From Sycon ciliatum (Eukaryota > Porifera > Calcarea > Leucosolenida > Sycettidae), in assembly GCF_964019385.1 (NCBI RefSeq), contig NC_088654.1:946401-1010400 (forward strand): a stretch of 64,000 bases of DNA. Direction: 5' to 3'. The notes beneath the pieces were generated by a model. That model ran no database searches and was not told the origin of the DNA. It saw nothing but the letters and a program-made list of their open reading frames with translations. Position 1 is the first letter of the stretch. Every line of letters begins with the position of its first letter. The translations under genes and the position numbers were made by a program. Shown here in pieces: positions 13,311 to 25,930 of this stretch.

Positions 13311-15030
13311 TTCTTCTTCTTATTACTATTAATACACCTTCCAGTGGCTAAAGATGAATACATAGAATGTGCTGACACCTGCAGTTTGTTGTACATTTTT
13401 GTACACCTAAAAAAGAAAAGGTATCAAAAGTACAAAAGCCATAGACTTCATCACCACCATCTAGTACACTTGCTTATGTTGTAGGTGCTTTTGTTTTTTT
13501 GTTTTTTTGTTTACAACAATCACACATTATAGCTGTAGACGAACATTTTCTTGTCGGGTCTCATACTTCAGTGGGTATCATCCATGTATTCGGTGACCAT
13601 GTAGATCAATACCACAACTATCGCAATTGTTCAGTGGGTATCATCCATGTATTTGGTGACCATGGAGATCAATACCACAACTATCGCAATTGTTCAGTGG
13701 GTATCATCCATGTATTCGGTGACCATGTAGATCAATACCACAGCTATCGCAATTAGCTGTAGACGAACATTTTCTTGTCCGGTCTCATACTTCAGTGGGT
13801 ATCATCCATGTATTCGGTGACCATGGAGATCAATACCACAACTATCGCAATTGTTCAGTGGGTATCATCCATGTATTCGGTGACCATGGAGATCAATACC
13901 ACAACTATCGCAATTGTTCAGTGGGTATCATCCATGTATTCGGTGACCATGGAGATCAATACCACAACTATCGCAATTGTTCAGTGGGTATCATCCATGT
14001 ATTCGGTGACCATGGAGATCAATACCACAACTATCGCAATTGTTCAGTGGGTATCATCCATGTATTCGGTGACCATGGAGATCAATACCACAACTATCGC
14101 AATTGTTCAGTGGGTATCATCCATGTATTCGGTGACCATGGAGATCAATACCACAACTATCGCAATTGTTCAGTGGGTATCATCCATGTATTCGGTGACC
14201 ATGGAGATCAATACCACAACTATCGCAATTGTTCAGTGGGTATCATCCATGTATTCGGTGACCATGGAGATCAATACCACAACTATCGCAATTGTTCAGT
14301 GGGTATCATCCATGTATTCGGTGACCATGTAGATCAATACCACAACTATCGCAATTGTTCAGTGGGTATCATTGATGTATTCGGTGACCATGGAGATCAA
14401 TACCACAACTATCGCAATTGTTCAGTGGGTATCATCCATGTATTCGGTGACCATGTGGATCAATACCACAACTATCGCAATTGTTCAGTGGGTATCATCC
14501 ATGTATTCGGTGACCATGGAGATCAATACCACAACTATCGCAATTGTTCAGTGGGTATCATCCATGTATTCGGTGACCATGGAGATCAATACCACAACTA
14601 TCGCAATTAGTTGTAGACGAACATTTTCTTGTCGGGTCTCATACTTCAGTGGGTATCATCCATGTATTCGGTGACCATGGAGATCAATACCACAACTATC
14701 GCAATTGTTCAGTGGGTATCATCCATGTATTCGGTGACCATGTAGATCAATACCACAACTATCGCAATTAGTGGTAGACGAACATTTTCTTGTCGGATCT
14801 CATACTTCAGTGGGTATCATCCATGTATTCGGTGACCATGGAGATCAATACCACAACTATCGCAATTGTTCAGTGGGTATCATCCATGTATTCGGTGACC
14901 ATGTAGATCAATACCACAACTATCGCAATTGTTCAGTGGGTATCATCCATGTATTCGGTGACCATGTAGATCAATACCACAACTATCGCAATTGTTCAGT
15001 GGGTATCATCCATGTATTCGGTGACCATGG

Positions 15031-15520
15031 TAGGCCTTGACAGATTATGCTAGCATAAATTTTCGCATAATTCCTACCAAAATCGAATAATCGCATTATT
15101 CGAGGCAAATTGCATACGAATCGCATAAAATTGGACTAATCCGCCTGTTCGCATCAAATTCCATACAGTTGTACATGTTCTACAAGTACAAGTACAAGTA
15201 GACACACCAGGAAGGCGTAGGTTTACGACTCCCTTGATAGCATGTCCAGTCCGCTACAATCAGTGACCAGGGTGACGGTCATAGCTAGGTCGGACGGTGC
15301 GTTGACCCCGTTGAACTTTTGCTACTACAGTATAACGCCCTCTACAAAAAAATTCACCTGTTATTTTGCACAGAACCATCATATACATTAGCAGCATATG
15401 TGAGCATAATACCGCATAATATGATAACTTTTCGCATAATAATAGCATAATTCTGCAATTTTTTCAGCAATGCGAAAAGCATAATTTCACGAAAATATTA
15501 GCATAATCTGTCAAGGCCTA
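15031..15520. mobile_element. hAT-type MITE inserted in the satellite
   Basis: A 490-bp element with perfect terminal inverted repeats (TAGGCCTTGACAGATTATGC at the left, its complement at the right), flanked by an exact 8-bp duplication GACCATGG (15023-15030 and 15521-15528) of satellite sequence. Removing the element and one duplication restores exactly five 63-bp units in the block. The 8-bp duplication and terminal TAGG point to hAT. The interior is rich in GCATAAT/TTATGC motifs and has no transposase ORF. Confidence 0.93.
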
Positions 15521-16325
15521 GACCATGGAGATCAATACCACAACTATCGCAATTGTTCAGTGGGTATCATCCATGTATTCGGTGACCATGTAGATCAATA
15601 CCACAACTATCGCAATTAGTTGTAGACGAACATTTTCTTGTCGGGTCTCATACTTCAGTGGGTATCATCCATGTATTCGGTGACCATGGAGATCAATACC
15701 ACAACTATCGCAATTGTTCAGTGGGTATCATCCATGTATTCGGTGACCATGTAGATCAATACCACAACTATCGCAATTAGTTGTAGACGAACATTTTCTT
15801 GTCGGGTCTCATACTTCAGTGGGTATCATCCATGTATTCGGTGACCATGGAGATCAATACCACAACTATCGCAATTGTTCAGTGGGTATCATCCATGTAT
15901 TCGGTGACCATGGAGATCAATACCACAACTATCGCAATTGTTCAGTGGGTATCATCCATGTATTAGGTGACCATGGAGATCAATACCACAACTATCGCAA
16001 TTGTTCAGTGGGTATCATCCATGTATTCGGTGACCATGGAGATCAATACCACAACTATCGCAATTGTTCAGTGGGTATCATCCATGTATTCGGTGACCAT
16101 GTAGATCAATACCACAACTATCGCAATTAGTTGTAGACGAACATTTTCTTGTCGGGTCTCATACTTCAGTGGGTATCATCCATGTATTCGGTGACCATGG
16201 AGATCAATACCACAACTATCGCAATTGTTCAGTGGGTATCATCCATGTATTCGGTGACCATGTAGATCAATACCACAACTATCGCAATTTGTTGTAGACG
16301 AACATTTTCTTGTCGGGTCTCATAC

Positions 16326-18661
16326 TTCAGTGGGTATCATCCATGTATTCGGTGACCATGGAGATCAATACCACAACTATCGCAATTGTTCAGTGGGTAT
16401 CATCCATGTATTCGGTGACCATGGAGATCAATACCACAACTATCGCAATTGTTCAGTGGGTATCATCCATGTATTCGGTGACGATGGAGATCAATACCAC
16501 AACTATCGCAATTGTTCAGTGGGTATCTTCCATGTATTCGGTGACCATGGAGATCAATACCACAACTATCGCAATTGTTCAGTGGGTATCATCCATGTAT
16601 TCGGTGACCATGGAGATCAATACCACAACTATCGCAATTGTTCATTGGTTTTCATCCATGTATTCGGTGACCATGGAGATCAATACCACAACTATCGCAA
16701 TTGTTCAGTGGGTATCATCCATGTATTCGGTGACCATGGAGATCAATACCACAACTATCGCAATTGTTCAGTGGGTATCATCCATGTATTCGGTGACCAT
16801 GGAGATCAATACCACAACTATCGCAATTGTTCAGTGGGTATCATCCATGTATTCGGTGACCATGGAGATCAATACCACAACTATCGCAATTGTTCAGTGG
16901 GTATCATCCATGTATTCGGTGACCATGGAGATCAATACCACAACTATCGCAATTGTTCAGTGGGTATCATCCATGTATTCGGTGACCATGGAGATCAATA
17001 CCACAACTATCGCAATTGTTCAGTGGGTATCATCCATGTATGCGGTGACCATGAAGATCAATACCACAACTATCGCAATTGTTCAGTGGGTATCATCCAT
17101 GTATTCGGTGACCATGGAGATCAATACACAACTATCGCAATTGTTCAGTGGGTATCATCCATGTATTCGGTGACCATGGAGATCAATACCACAACTATCG
17201 CAATTGTTCAGTGGGTATCATCCATGTATTCGGTGACCATGGAGATCAATACCACAACTATCGCAATTGTTCAGTGGGTATCATCCATGTATTCGGTGAC
17301 CATGGAGATCAATACCACAACTATCGCAATTGTTCAGTGGGTATCATCCATGTATTCGGTGACCATGGAGATCAATACCACAACTATCGCAATTAGTTGT
17401 AGACGAACATTTTCTTGTCGGGTCTCATACTTCAGTGGGTATCATCCATGTATTCGGTGACCATGGAGATCAATACCACAACTATCGCAATTGTTCAGTG
17501 GGTATCATCCATGTATTCGGTGACCATGTAGATCAATACCACAACTATCGCAATTTGTTGTAGACGAACATTTTCTTGTCGGGTCTCATACTTCAGTGGG
17601 TATCATCCATGTATTCGGTGACCATGGAGATCAATACCACAACTATCGCAATTGTTCAGTGGGTATCATCCATGTATTCGGTGACCATGGAGATCAATAC
17701 CACAACTATCGCAATTGTTCAGTGGGTATCATCCATGTATTCGGTGACGATGGAGATCAATACCACAACTATCACAATTGTTCAGTGGGTATCATCCATG
17801 TATTCGGTGACCATGGAGATCAATACCACAACTATCGCAATTGTTCAGTGGGTATCATCCATGTATTCGGTGACCATGGAGATCAATACCACAACTATCG
17901 CAATTGTTCATTGGTTTTCATCCATGTATTCGGTGACCATGGAGATCAATACCACAACTATCGCAATTGTTCAGTGGGTATCATCCATGTATTCGGTGAC
18001 CATGGAGATCAATACCACAACTATCGCAATTGTTCAGTGGGTATCATCCATGTATTCGGTGACCATGGAGATCAATACCACAACTATCGCAATTGTTCAG
18101 TGGGTATCATCCATGTATTCGGTGACCATGGAGATCAATACCACAACTATCGCAATTGTTCAGTGGGTATCATCCATGTATTCGGTGACCATGGAGATCA
18201 ATACCACAACTATCGCAATTGTTCAGTGGGTATCATCCATGTATTCGGTGACCATGGAGATCAATACCACAACTATCGCAATTGTTCAGTGGGTATCATC
18301 CATGTATGCGGTGACCATGAAGATCAATACCACAACTATCGCAATTGTTCAGTGGGTATCATCCATGTATTCGGTGACCATGGAGATCAATACACAACTA
18401 TCGCAATTGTTCAGTGGGTATCATCCATGTATTCGGTGACCATGGAGATCAATACCACAACTATCGCAATTGTTCAGTGGGTATCATCCATGTATTCGGT
18501 GACCATGGAGATCAATACCACAACTATCGCAATTGTTCAGTGGGTATCATCCATGTATTCGGTGACCATGGAGATCAATACCACAACTATCGCAATTGTT
18601 CAGTGGGTATCATCCATGTATTCGGTGACCATGGAGATCAATACCACAACTATCGCAATTG
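16326..18661. repeat. 1,266-bp higher-order duplication within the satellite
   Basis: The first 17 units of the 100-unit block copy the 17-unit block at 16326-17395. Shared rare variants are offset by exactly 1,266 bp: GGTGACGATGG, TTCATTGGTTTTCATCC, TGCGGTGACCATGAAG (17041 and 18307) and a 1-bp deletion in AATACACAAC. The length equals 17 units minus 1 bp, plus two leaders, plus 2 units, which fits duplication of one composite block. Confidence 0.9.
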
Positions 18662-21600
18662 TTCAGTGGGTATCATCCATGTATTCGGTGACCATGGAGA
18701 TCAATACCACAACTATCGCAATTGTTCAGTGGGTATCATCCATGTATTCGGTGACCATGGAGATCAATACCACAACTATCGCAATTGTTCAGTGGGTATC
18801 ATCCATGTATTCGGTGACCATGGAGATCAATACCACAACTATCGCAATTGTTCAGTGGGTATCATCCATGTATTCGGTGACCATGGAGATCAATACCACA
18901 ACTATCGCAATTGTTCAGTGGGTATCATCCATGTATTCGGTGACCATGGAGATCAATACCACAACTATCGCAATTGTTCAGTGGGTATCATCCATGTATT
19001 CGGTGACCATGGAGATCAATACCACAACTATCGCAATTGTTCAGTGGGTATCATCCATGTATTCGGTGACCATGGAGATCAATACCACAACTATCGCAAT
19101 TGTTCAGTGGGTATCATCCATGTATTCGGTGACCATGGAGATCAATACCACAACTATCGCAATTGTTCAGTGGGTATCATCCATGTATTCCGTGACCATG
19201 GAGATCAATACCACAACTATCGCAATTGTTCAGTGGGTATCATCCATGTATTCCGTGACCATGGAGATCAATACCACAACTATCGCAATTGTTCAGTGGG
19301 TATCATCCATGTATTCGGTGACCATGGAGATCAATACCACAACTATCGCAATTGTTCAGTGGGTATCATCCATGTATTCGGTGACCATGGAGATCAATAC
19401 CACAACTATCGCAATTGTTCAGTGGGTATCATCCATGTATTCCGTGACCATGGAGATCAATACCACAACTATCGCAATTGTTCAGTGGGTATCATCCATG
19501 TATTCGGTGACCATGGAGATCAATACCACAACTATCGCAATTGTTCAGTGGGTATCATCCATGTATTCGGTGACCATGGAGATCAATACCACAACTATCG
19601 CAATTGTTCAGTGGGTATCATCCATGTATTCGGTGACCATGGAGATCAATACCACAACTATCGCAATTGTTCAGTGGGTATCATCCATGTATTCCGTGAC
19701 CATGGAGATCAATACCACAACTATCGCAATTGTTCAGTGGGTATCATCCATGTATTCGGTGACCATGGAGATCAATACCACAACTATCGCAATTGTTCAG
19801 TGGGTATCATCCATGTATTCCGTGACCATGGAGATCAATACCACAACTATCGCAATTGTTCAGTGGGTATCATCCATGTATTCGGTGACCATGGAGATCA
19901 ATACCACAACTATCGCAATTGTTCAGTGGGTATCATCCATGTATTCCGTGACCATGGAGATCAATACCACAACTATCGCAATTGTTCAGTGGGTATCATC
20001 CATGTATTCCGTGACCATGGAGATCAATACCACAACTATCGCAATTGTTCAGTGGGTATCATCCATGTATTCGGTGACCATGGAGATCAATACCACAACT
20101 ATCGCAATTGTTCAGTGGGTATCATCCATGTATTCGGTGACCATGGAGATCAATACCACAACTATCGCAATTGTTCAGTGGGTATCATCCATGTATTCGG
20201 TGACCATGGAGATCAATACCACAACTATCGCAATTGTTCAGTGGGTATCATCCATGTATTCGGTGACCATGGAGATCAATACCACAACTATCGCAATTGT
20301 TCAGTGGGTATCATCCATGTATTCCGTGACCATGGAGATCAATACCACAACTATCGCAATTGTTCAGTGGGTATCATCCATGTATTCCGTGACCATGGAG
20401 ATCAATACCACAACTATCGCAATTGTTCAGTGGGTATCATCCATGTATTCGGTGACCATGGAGATCAATACCACAACTATCGCAATTGTTCAGTGGGTAT
20501 CATCCATGTATTCGGTGACCATGGAGATCAATACCACAACTATCGCAATTGTTCAGTGGGTATCATCCATGTATTCCGTGACCATGGAGATCAATACCAC
20601 AACTATCGCAATTGTTCAGTGGGTATCATCCATGTATTCGGTGACCATGGAGATCAATACCACAACTATCGCAATTGTTCAGTGGGTATCATCCATGTAT
20701 TCGGTGACCATGGAGATCAATACCACAACTATCGCAATTGTTCAGTGGGTATCATCCATGTATTCGGTGACCATGGAGATCAATACCACAACTATCGCAA
20801 TTGTTCAGTGGGTATCATCCATGTATTCCGTGACCATGGAGATCAATACCACAACTATCGCAATTGTTCAGTGGGTATCATCCATGTATTCGGTGACCAT
20901 GGAGATCAATACCACAACTATCGCAATTGTTCAGTGGGTATCATCCATGTATTCCGTGACCATGGAGATCAATACCACAACTATCGCAATTGTTCAGTGG
21001 GTATCATCCATGTATTCGGTGACCATGGAGATCAATACCACAACTATCGCAATTGTTCAGTGGGTATCATCCATGTATTCCGTGACCATGGAGATCAATA
21101 CCACAACTATCGCAATTGTTCAGTGGGTATCATCCATGTATTCGGTGACCATGGAGATCAATACCACAACTATCGCAATTGTTCAGTGGGTATCATCCAT
21201 GTATTCGGTGACCATGGAGATCAATACCACAACTATCGCAATTGTTCAGTGGGTATCATCCATGTATTCGGTGACCATGGAGATCAATACCACAACTATC
21301 GCAATTGTTCAGTGGGTATCATCCATGTATTCGGTGACCATGGAGATCAATACCACAACTATCGCAATTGTTCAGTGGGTATCATCCATGTATTCGGTGA
21401 CCATGGAGATCAATACCACAACTATCGCAATTGTTCAGTGGGTATCATCCATGTATTCGGTGACCATGTAGATCAATACCACAACTATCGCAATTGTTCA
21501 GTGGGTATCATCCATGTATTCGGTGACCATGGAGATCAATACCACAACTATCGCAATTGTTCAGTGGGTATCATCCATGTATTCGGTGACCATGGAGATC

Positions 21601-23890
21601 AATACCACAACTATCGCAATTGTTCAGTGGGTATCATCCATGTATTCGGTGACCATGTAGATCAATACCACAACTATCGCAATTGTTCAGTGGGTATCAT
21701 CCATGTATTCGGTGACCATGGAGATCAATACCACAACTATCGCAATTGTTCAGTGGGTATCATCCATGTATTCGGTGACCATGTAGATCAATACCACAAC
21801 TATCGCAATTGTTCAGTGGGTATCATCCATGTATTCGGTGACCATGGAGATCAATACCACAACTATCGCAATTGTTCAGTGGGTATCATCCATGTATTCG
21901 GTGACCATGGAGATCAATACCACAACTATCGCAATTGTTCAGTGGGTATCATCCATGTATTCGGTGACCATGTAGATCAATACCACAACTATCGCAATTG
22001 TTCAGTGGGTATCATCCATGTATTCCGTGACCATGGAGATCAATACCACAACTATCGCAATTGTTCAGTGGGTATCATCCATGTATTCGGTGACCATGGA
22101 GATCAATACCACAACTATCGCAATTGTTCAGTGGGTATCATCCATGTATTCGGTGACCATGGAGATCAATACCACAACTATCGCAATTGTTCAGTGGGTA
22201 TCATCCATGTATTCGGTGACCATGGAGATCAATACCACAACTATCGCAATTGTTCAGTGGGTATCATCCATGTATTCGGTGACCATGGAGATCAATACCA
22301 CAACTATCGCAATTGTTCAGTGGGTATCATCCATGTATTCGGTGACCATGGAGATCAATACCACAACTATCGCAATTGTTCAGTGGGTATCATCCATGTA
22401 TTCGGTGACCATGTAGATCAATACCACAACTATCGCAATTGTTCAGTGGGTATCATCCATGTATTCGGTGACCATGGAGATCAATACCACAACTATCGCA
22501 ATTGTTCAGTGGGTATCATCCATGTATTCGGTGACCATGGAGATCAATACCACAACTATCGCAATTGTTCAGTGGGTATCATCCATGTATTCGGTGACCA
22601 TGTAGATCAATACCACAACTATCGCAATTGTTCAGTGGGTATCATCCATGTATTCGGTGACCATGGAGATCAATACCACAACTATCGCAATTGTTCAGTG
22701 GGTATCATCCATGTATTCGGTGACCATGTAGATCAATACCACAACTATCGCAATTGTTCAGTGGGTATCATCCATGTATTCGGTGACCATGGAGATCAAT
22801 ACCACAACTATCGCAATTGTTCAGTGGGTATCATCCATGTATTCGGTGACCATGGAGATCAATACCACAACTATCGCAATTGTTCAGTGGGTATCATCCA
22901 TGTATTCGGTGACCATGTAGATCAATACCACAACTATCGCAATTGTTCAGTGGGTATCATCCATGTATTCGGTGACCATGGAGATCAATACCACAACTAT
23001 CGCAATTGTTCAGTGGGTATCATCCATGTATTCGGTGACCATGTAGATCAATACCACAACTATCGCAATTGTTCAGTGGGTATCATCCATGTATTCGGTG
23101 ACCATGGAGATCAATACCACAACTATCGCAATTGTTCAGTGGGTATCATCCATGTATTCGGTGACCATGGAGATCAATACCACAACTATCGCAATTGTTC
23201 AGTGGGTATCATCCATGTATTCGGTGACCATGTAGATCAATACCACAACTATCGCAATTGTTCAGTGGGTATCATCCATGTATTCGGTGACCATGGAGAT
23301 CAATACCACAACTATCGCAATTGTTCAGTGGGTATCATCCATGTATTCGGTGACCATGGAGATCAATACCACAACTATCGCAATTGTTCAGTGGGTATCA
23401 TCCATGTATTCGGTGACCATGGAGATCAATACCACAACTATCGCAATTGTTCAGTGGGTATCATCCATGTATTCGGTGACCATGGAGATCAATACCACAA
23501 CTATCGCAATTGTTCAGTGGGTATCATCCATGTATTCGGTGACCATGGAGATCAATACCACAACTATCGCAATTGTTCAGTGGGTATCATCCATGTATTC
23601 GGTGACCATGTAGATCAATACCACAACTATCGCAATTGTTCAGTGGGTATCATCCATGTATTCGGTGACCATGGAGATCAATACCACAACTATCGCAATT
23701 GTTCAGTGGGTATCATCCATGTATTCCGTGACCATGGAGATCAATACCACAACTATCGCAATTGTTCAGTGGGTATCATCCATGTATTCGGTGACCATGG
23801 AGATCAATACCACAACTATCGCAATTGTTCAGTGGGTATCATCCATGTATTCCGTGACCATGGAGATCAATACCACAACTATCGCAATTG

Positions 23891-24080
23891 TTGCACTTCC
23901 CTATGGTCCATATTACAGTACTGTGGTAGCATTTTCCGGAATAAAAGTGAAATCCATCATGAGCCTCTAACCCAGGTTATTTATTTATCCCGATGATTGT
24001 GTTGTTGAGGAATACATGATGTTTCAGGGAGATGTGATGCAGCAAAGTAAAAATATTTCAAAAATCATAACCCGGGGTCC
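23891..24080. other. Satellite flank, no feature recognised
   Basis: Unique-looking AT-rich DNA between the last satellite unit and the next MITE; no coding or structural signal seen. Confidence 0.5.
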
Positions 24081-24088
24081 GTTTGGAC

Positions 24089-24497
24089 TAGGGGTGAAAC
24101 AATTATACCGAATATTCGAATACTCGTTTGGATTTTTCAACTATAATCGTACTCGGAATAAATCAGAGTACTCGCTCATACATGGCACATGCATTTACCT
24201 CAAAAGTCTGCAGTTTCAGAGCAGCAGTCAGCAGATATTGATGTGCAGAGTGTGTGGTGAGCATTTGTACATGAGTAGAGAGAGCCCAAATGACCCACTA
24301 ACCAATACACCCGAGAAAAGGACTGCCAATTGGTTCAATCAGGGTTGTACCATGTAATTTCTAAGTTGTACCATGTGATTTTTAAGGCCCTTGGTGTGCG
24401 ATTTTTAGGATATCAAGAATACTCGAATACTCGAATATTCGATCGGAAAAAATCAGAGTACTCGAACTCGGGATCTCAGTGCCAACTTTCACCCCTA
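24089..24497. mobile_element. hAT-type MITE with 8-bp TSD
   Basis: A 409-bp element beginning TAGGGGTGAAA and ending TTTCACCCCTA, flanked by perfect 8-bp duplications GTTTGGAC (24081-24088 and 24498-24505). Inside each terminus is an AT-rich stretch with repeated CGAATACTCG. No transposase. The family differs from the MITE at 15031. Confidence 0.93.
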
Positions 24498-24536
24498 GTT
24501 TGGACCCCACAATCCGGAATGAGGGTTGAATGGTAA

Positions 24537-24795
24537 GGGCGAGTTCAGACTATGGATGAAAAGTGACGGAATGGGAAAGTTACCAAGGTGATTTGATCAC
24601 GTCACGTTACTGGCACGCTACCAGCGGAAACGTTTCACTGCTGCACCTGCTGCGGCAGTAAACTAAAATGCTCAGGCTGGGAAAGAGGGAAAATCCCTTC
24701 TCAGTGTCGCGGAGAGTGTATCAGTAGTGTGAATGTCCTTCATGGTTTATCGCCTTTCACGGTTTGACAGGGGTCACGGTAGTCTGAACGCGCCC
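24537..24795. mobile_element. Harbinger-like MITE with TAA TSD
   Basis: A 259-bp element with inverted ends GGGCGAGTTCAGACTA and its near-complement TAGTCTGAACGCGCCC, flanked by TAA on both sides (24534-24536 and 24796-24798). A 3-bp TWA duplication is typical of PIF/Harbinger. It lies 32 bp from the preceding hAT MITE. A G-homopolymer (about 24809-24821) follows. Confidence 0.75.
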
Positions 24796-25023
24796 TAACA
24801 AGCAAAACGGGGGGGGGGGGGCACAAATTATGCGCTAGAGTCCACCAACTGATATATGTAAGAGTTTTGAGGGCAGTTAGCTTTTTCGAGCTCCGTAGTT
24901 TTCGCAGGTTTTGTAGTAGCCAGCCGACAGGCCGGTCTGGAGAAGGGTAGTTACTAGGTAGTTAAATACATGTAGGTAGTAGTTAGTTAGAGAAGTGTAT
25001 ACGTATGTAGTGTGGCTGCAAAC

Positions 25024-25930
25024 ATGTCTGCAAAAGGTAGATCTAACCTAAGCCGCGGTTCAGGCACCCCCACCGCTTTGAAGTCACGTCGGAGGAACGC
25101 AATCACCCCTCCCGCTGCCCTGCGCACAGCTACAGGAGGTTCGTACAGTGCCTCGTTGTCCTCAGGAAATCATGAGGCCCCCGTGGACATGATGAAAGAA
25201 TTTATCACGTGTATGTCCGAGTTGTTAGACGAACGGTTTGCAAACCTGGTGACACAGGTTGCAGACCTAACCACGGAGGTGACAGCTCTGAAGGCAAGAC
25301 TTGGTGATCTGGAGCGGGAAAAGACGGACCTTGCCGCCACGGTACGGTTTTTGACAGACGACGCCAGCAATAGTAGTACAGCAGTGCAAATCGGACCAGT
25401 TAGTACACCATTGACCTCAGACGTGGCAAATGCAAGACCGGTAGTTCAACTTGAACCATACAACCTCTCCGACATCATTGCAGAGGAGGTTGAGAGGTCC
25501 AACCGTACTACCAGTGTCATAGTACGAGGACTGCCTGCATCATGGAATGAAACCCTATTCCTGCATTGCAGTACTCTGTTCAAATGTTCGCCCTCTGACC
25601 TGCTGGAAGTCGAACGTTTGCGCCCACGCGCTACTGAATATGAGACTCCAGCGCCAGGTCCAACTCCTGTCAGGGTACGCTTTGGAAACAATCGACTCAA
25701 TGCGTCAGCGTACAAGGATCGCCTTGGCCTGAAAATGAATGGACATGATGTGTACGTCAACAACGACCTGACTCGACAACAGCAAACGAAGCGGAAGGCA
25801 GTACTACCGAAGTATGAGCAACTTCGAGCCAAAAAAGGTCAAGTGCTCTCTGCCTTATGATGTCATATTGGATGACAAAGGGACACCTCTCTTTGACAAT
25901 GCCATCCAGGATCTGCTGTCTGCCCAATAG
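25024..25930 (+). pseudogene. LINE ORF1 (coiled coil plus RNA-binding domain), one frameshift
   Basis: The ATG at 25024 opens a frame for MSAKGRSNLSRG. A Ser/Thr/Arg-rich N-terminus is followed by a heptad-like segment (VTQVADLTTEVTALKARL, DLEREKTDLAATVRFL) predicted to form a trimerising coiled coil. TTSVIVRGLPASWNE begins an RRM-like domain with VERLRPRA and PVRVRFGNN. A 1-nt shift in the A-run near 25831 diverts the frame to a premature stop at 25858; in the adjacent frame conserved sequence (LPYDVILDDKGTPLF) continues to a stop at 25928. ORF1 proteins chaperone the element RNA. Confidence 0.8.

Larger units (their letters stand above)
13532..23890. repeat. 63-bp satellite, ~151 units, with 35-bp leaders
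   Basis: The unit runs from TTCAGTGGGTATC to CTATCGCAATTG and is almost invariant. A 35-bp leader (GTTGTAGACGAACATTTTCT then TGTCGGGTCTCATAC) occurs ten times and starts every block. Unit counts per block are 3, 13, 2, 5, 2, 5, 2, 17, 2 and 100. Blocks that precede a leader end in CAATTA or CAATTT instead of CAATTG. Three recurring variants are CCATGTAGATC for CCATGGAGATC, TTCCGTGACC for TTCGGTGACC, and a rare set in the 17-unit block. Because 63 is divisible by 3, two frames stay open for thousands of bases. I take this as satellite DNA, not a gene. One hAT MITE interrupts the fourth block. Confidence 0.97.

Noticed and set aside
13532-23890. CRISPR-like array
   Set aside because: No distinct spacers: repeat units are directly contiguous, and the genome is eukaryotic.
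17596-23996. 1,291- and 1,860-codon repeat proteins in the satellite
   Set aside because: Open only because the unit is 63 bp; the nucleotide repeat is uniform at all codon positions, variants create stops in one frame, and the same block structure is seen in non-open parts.
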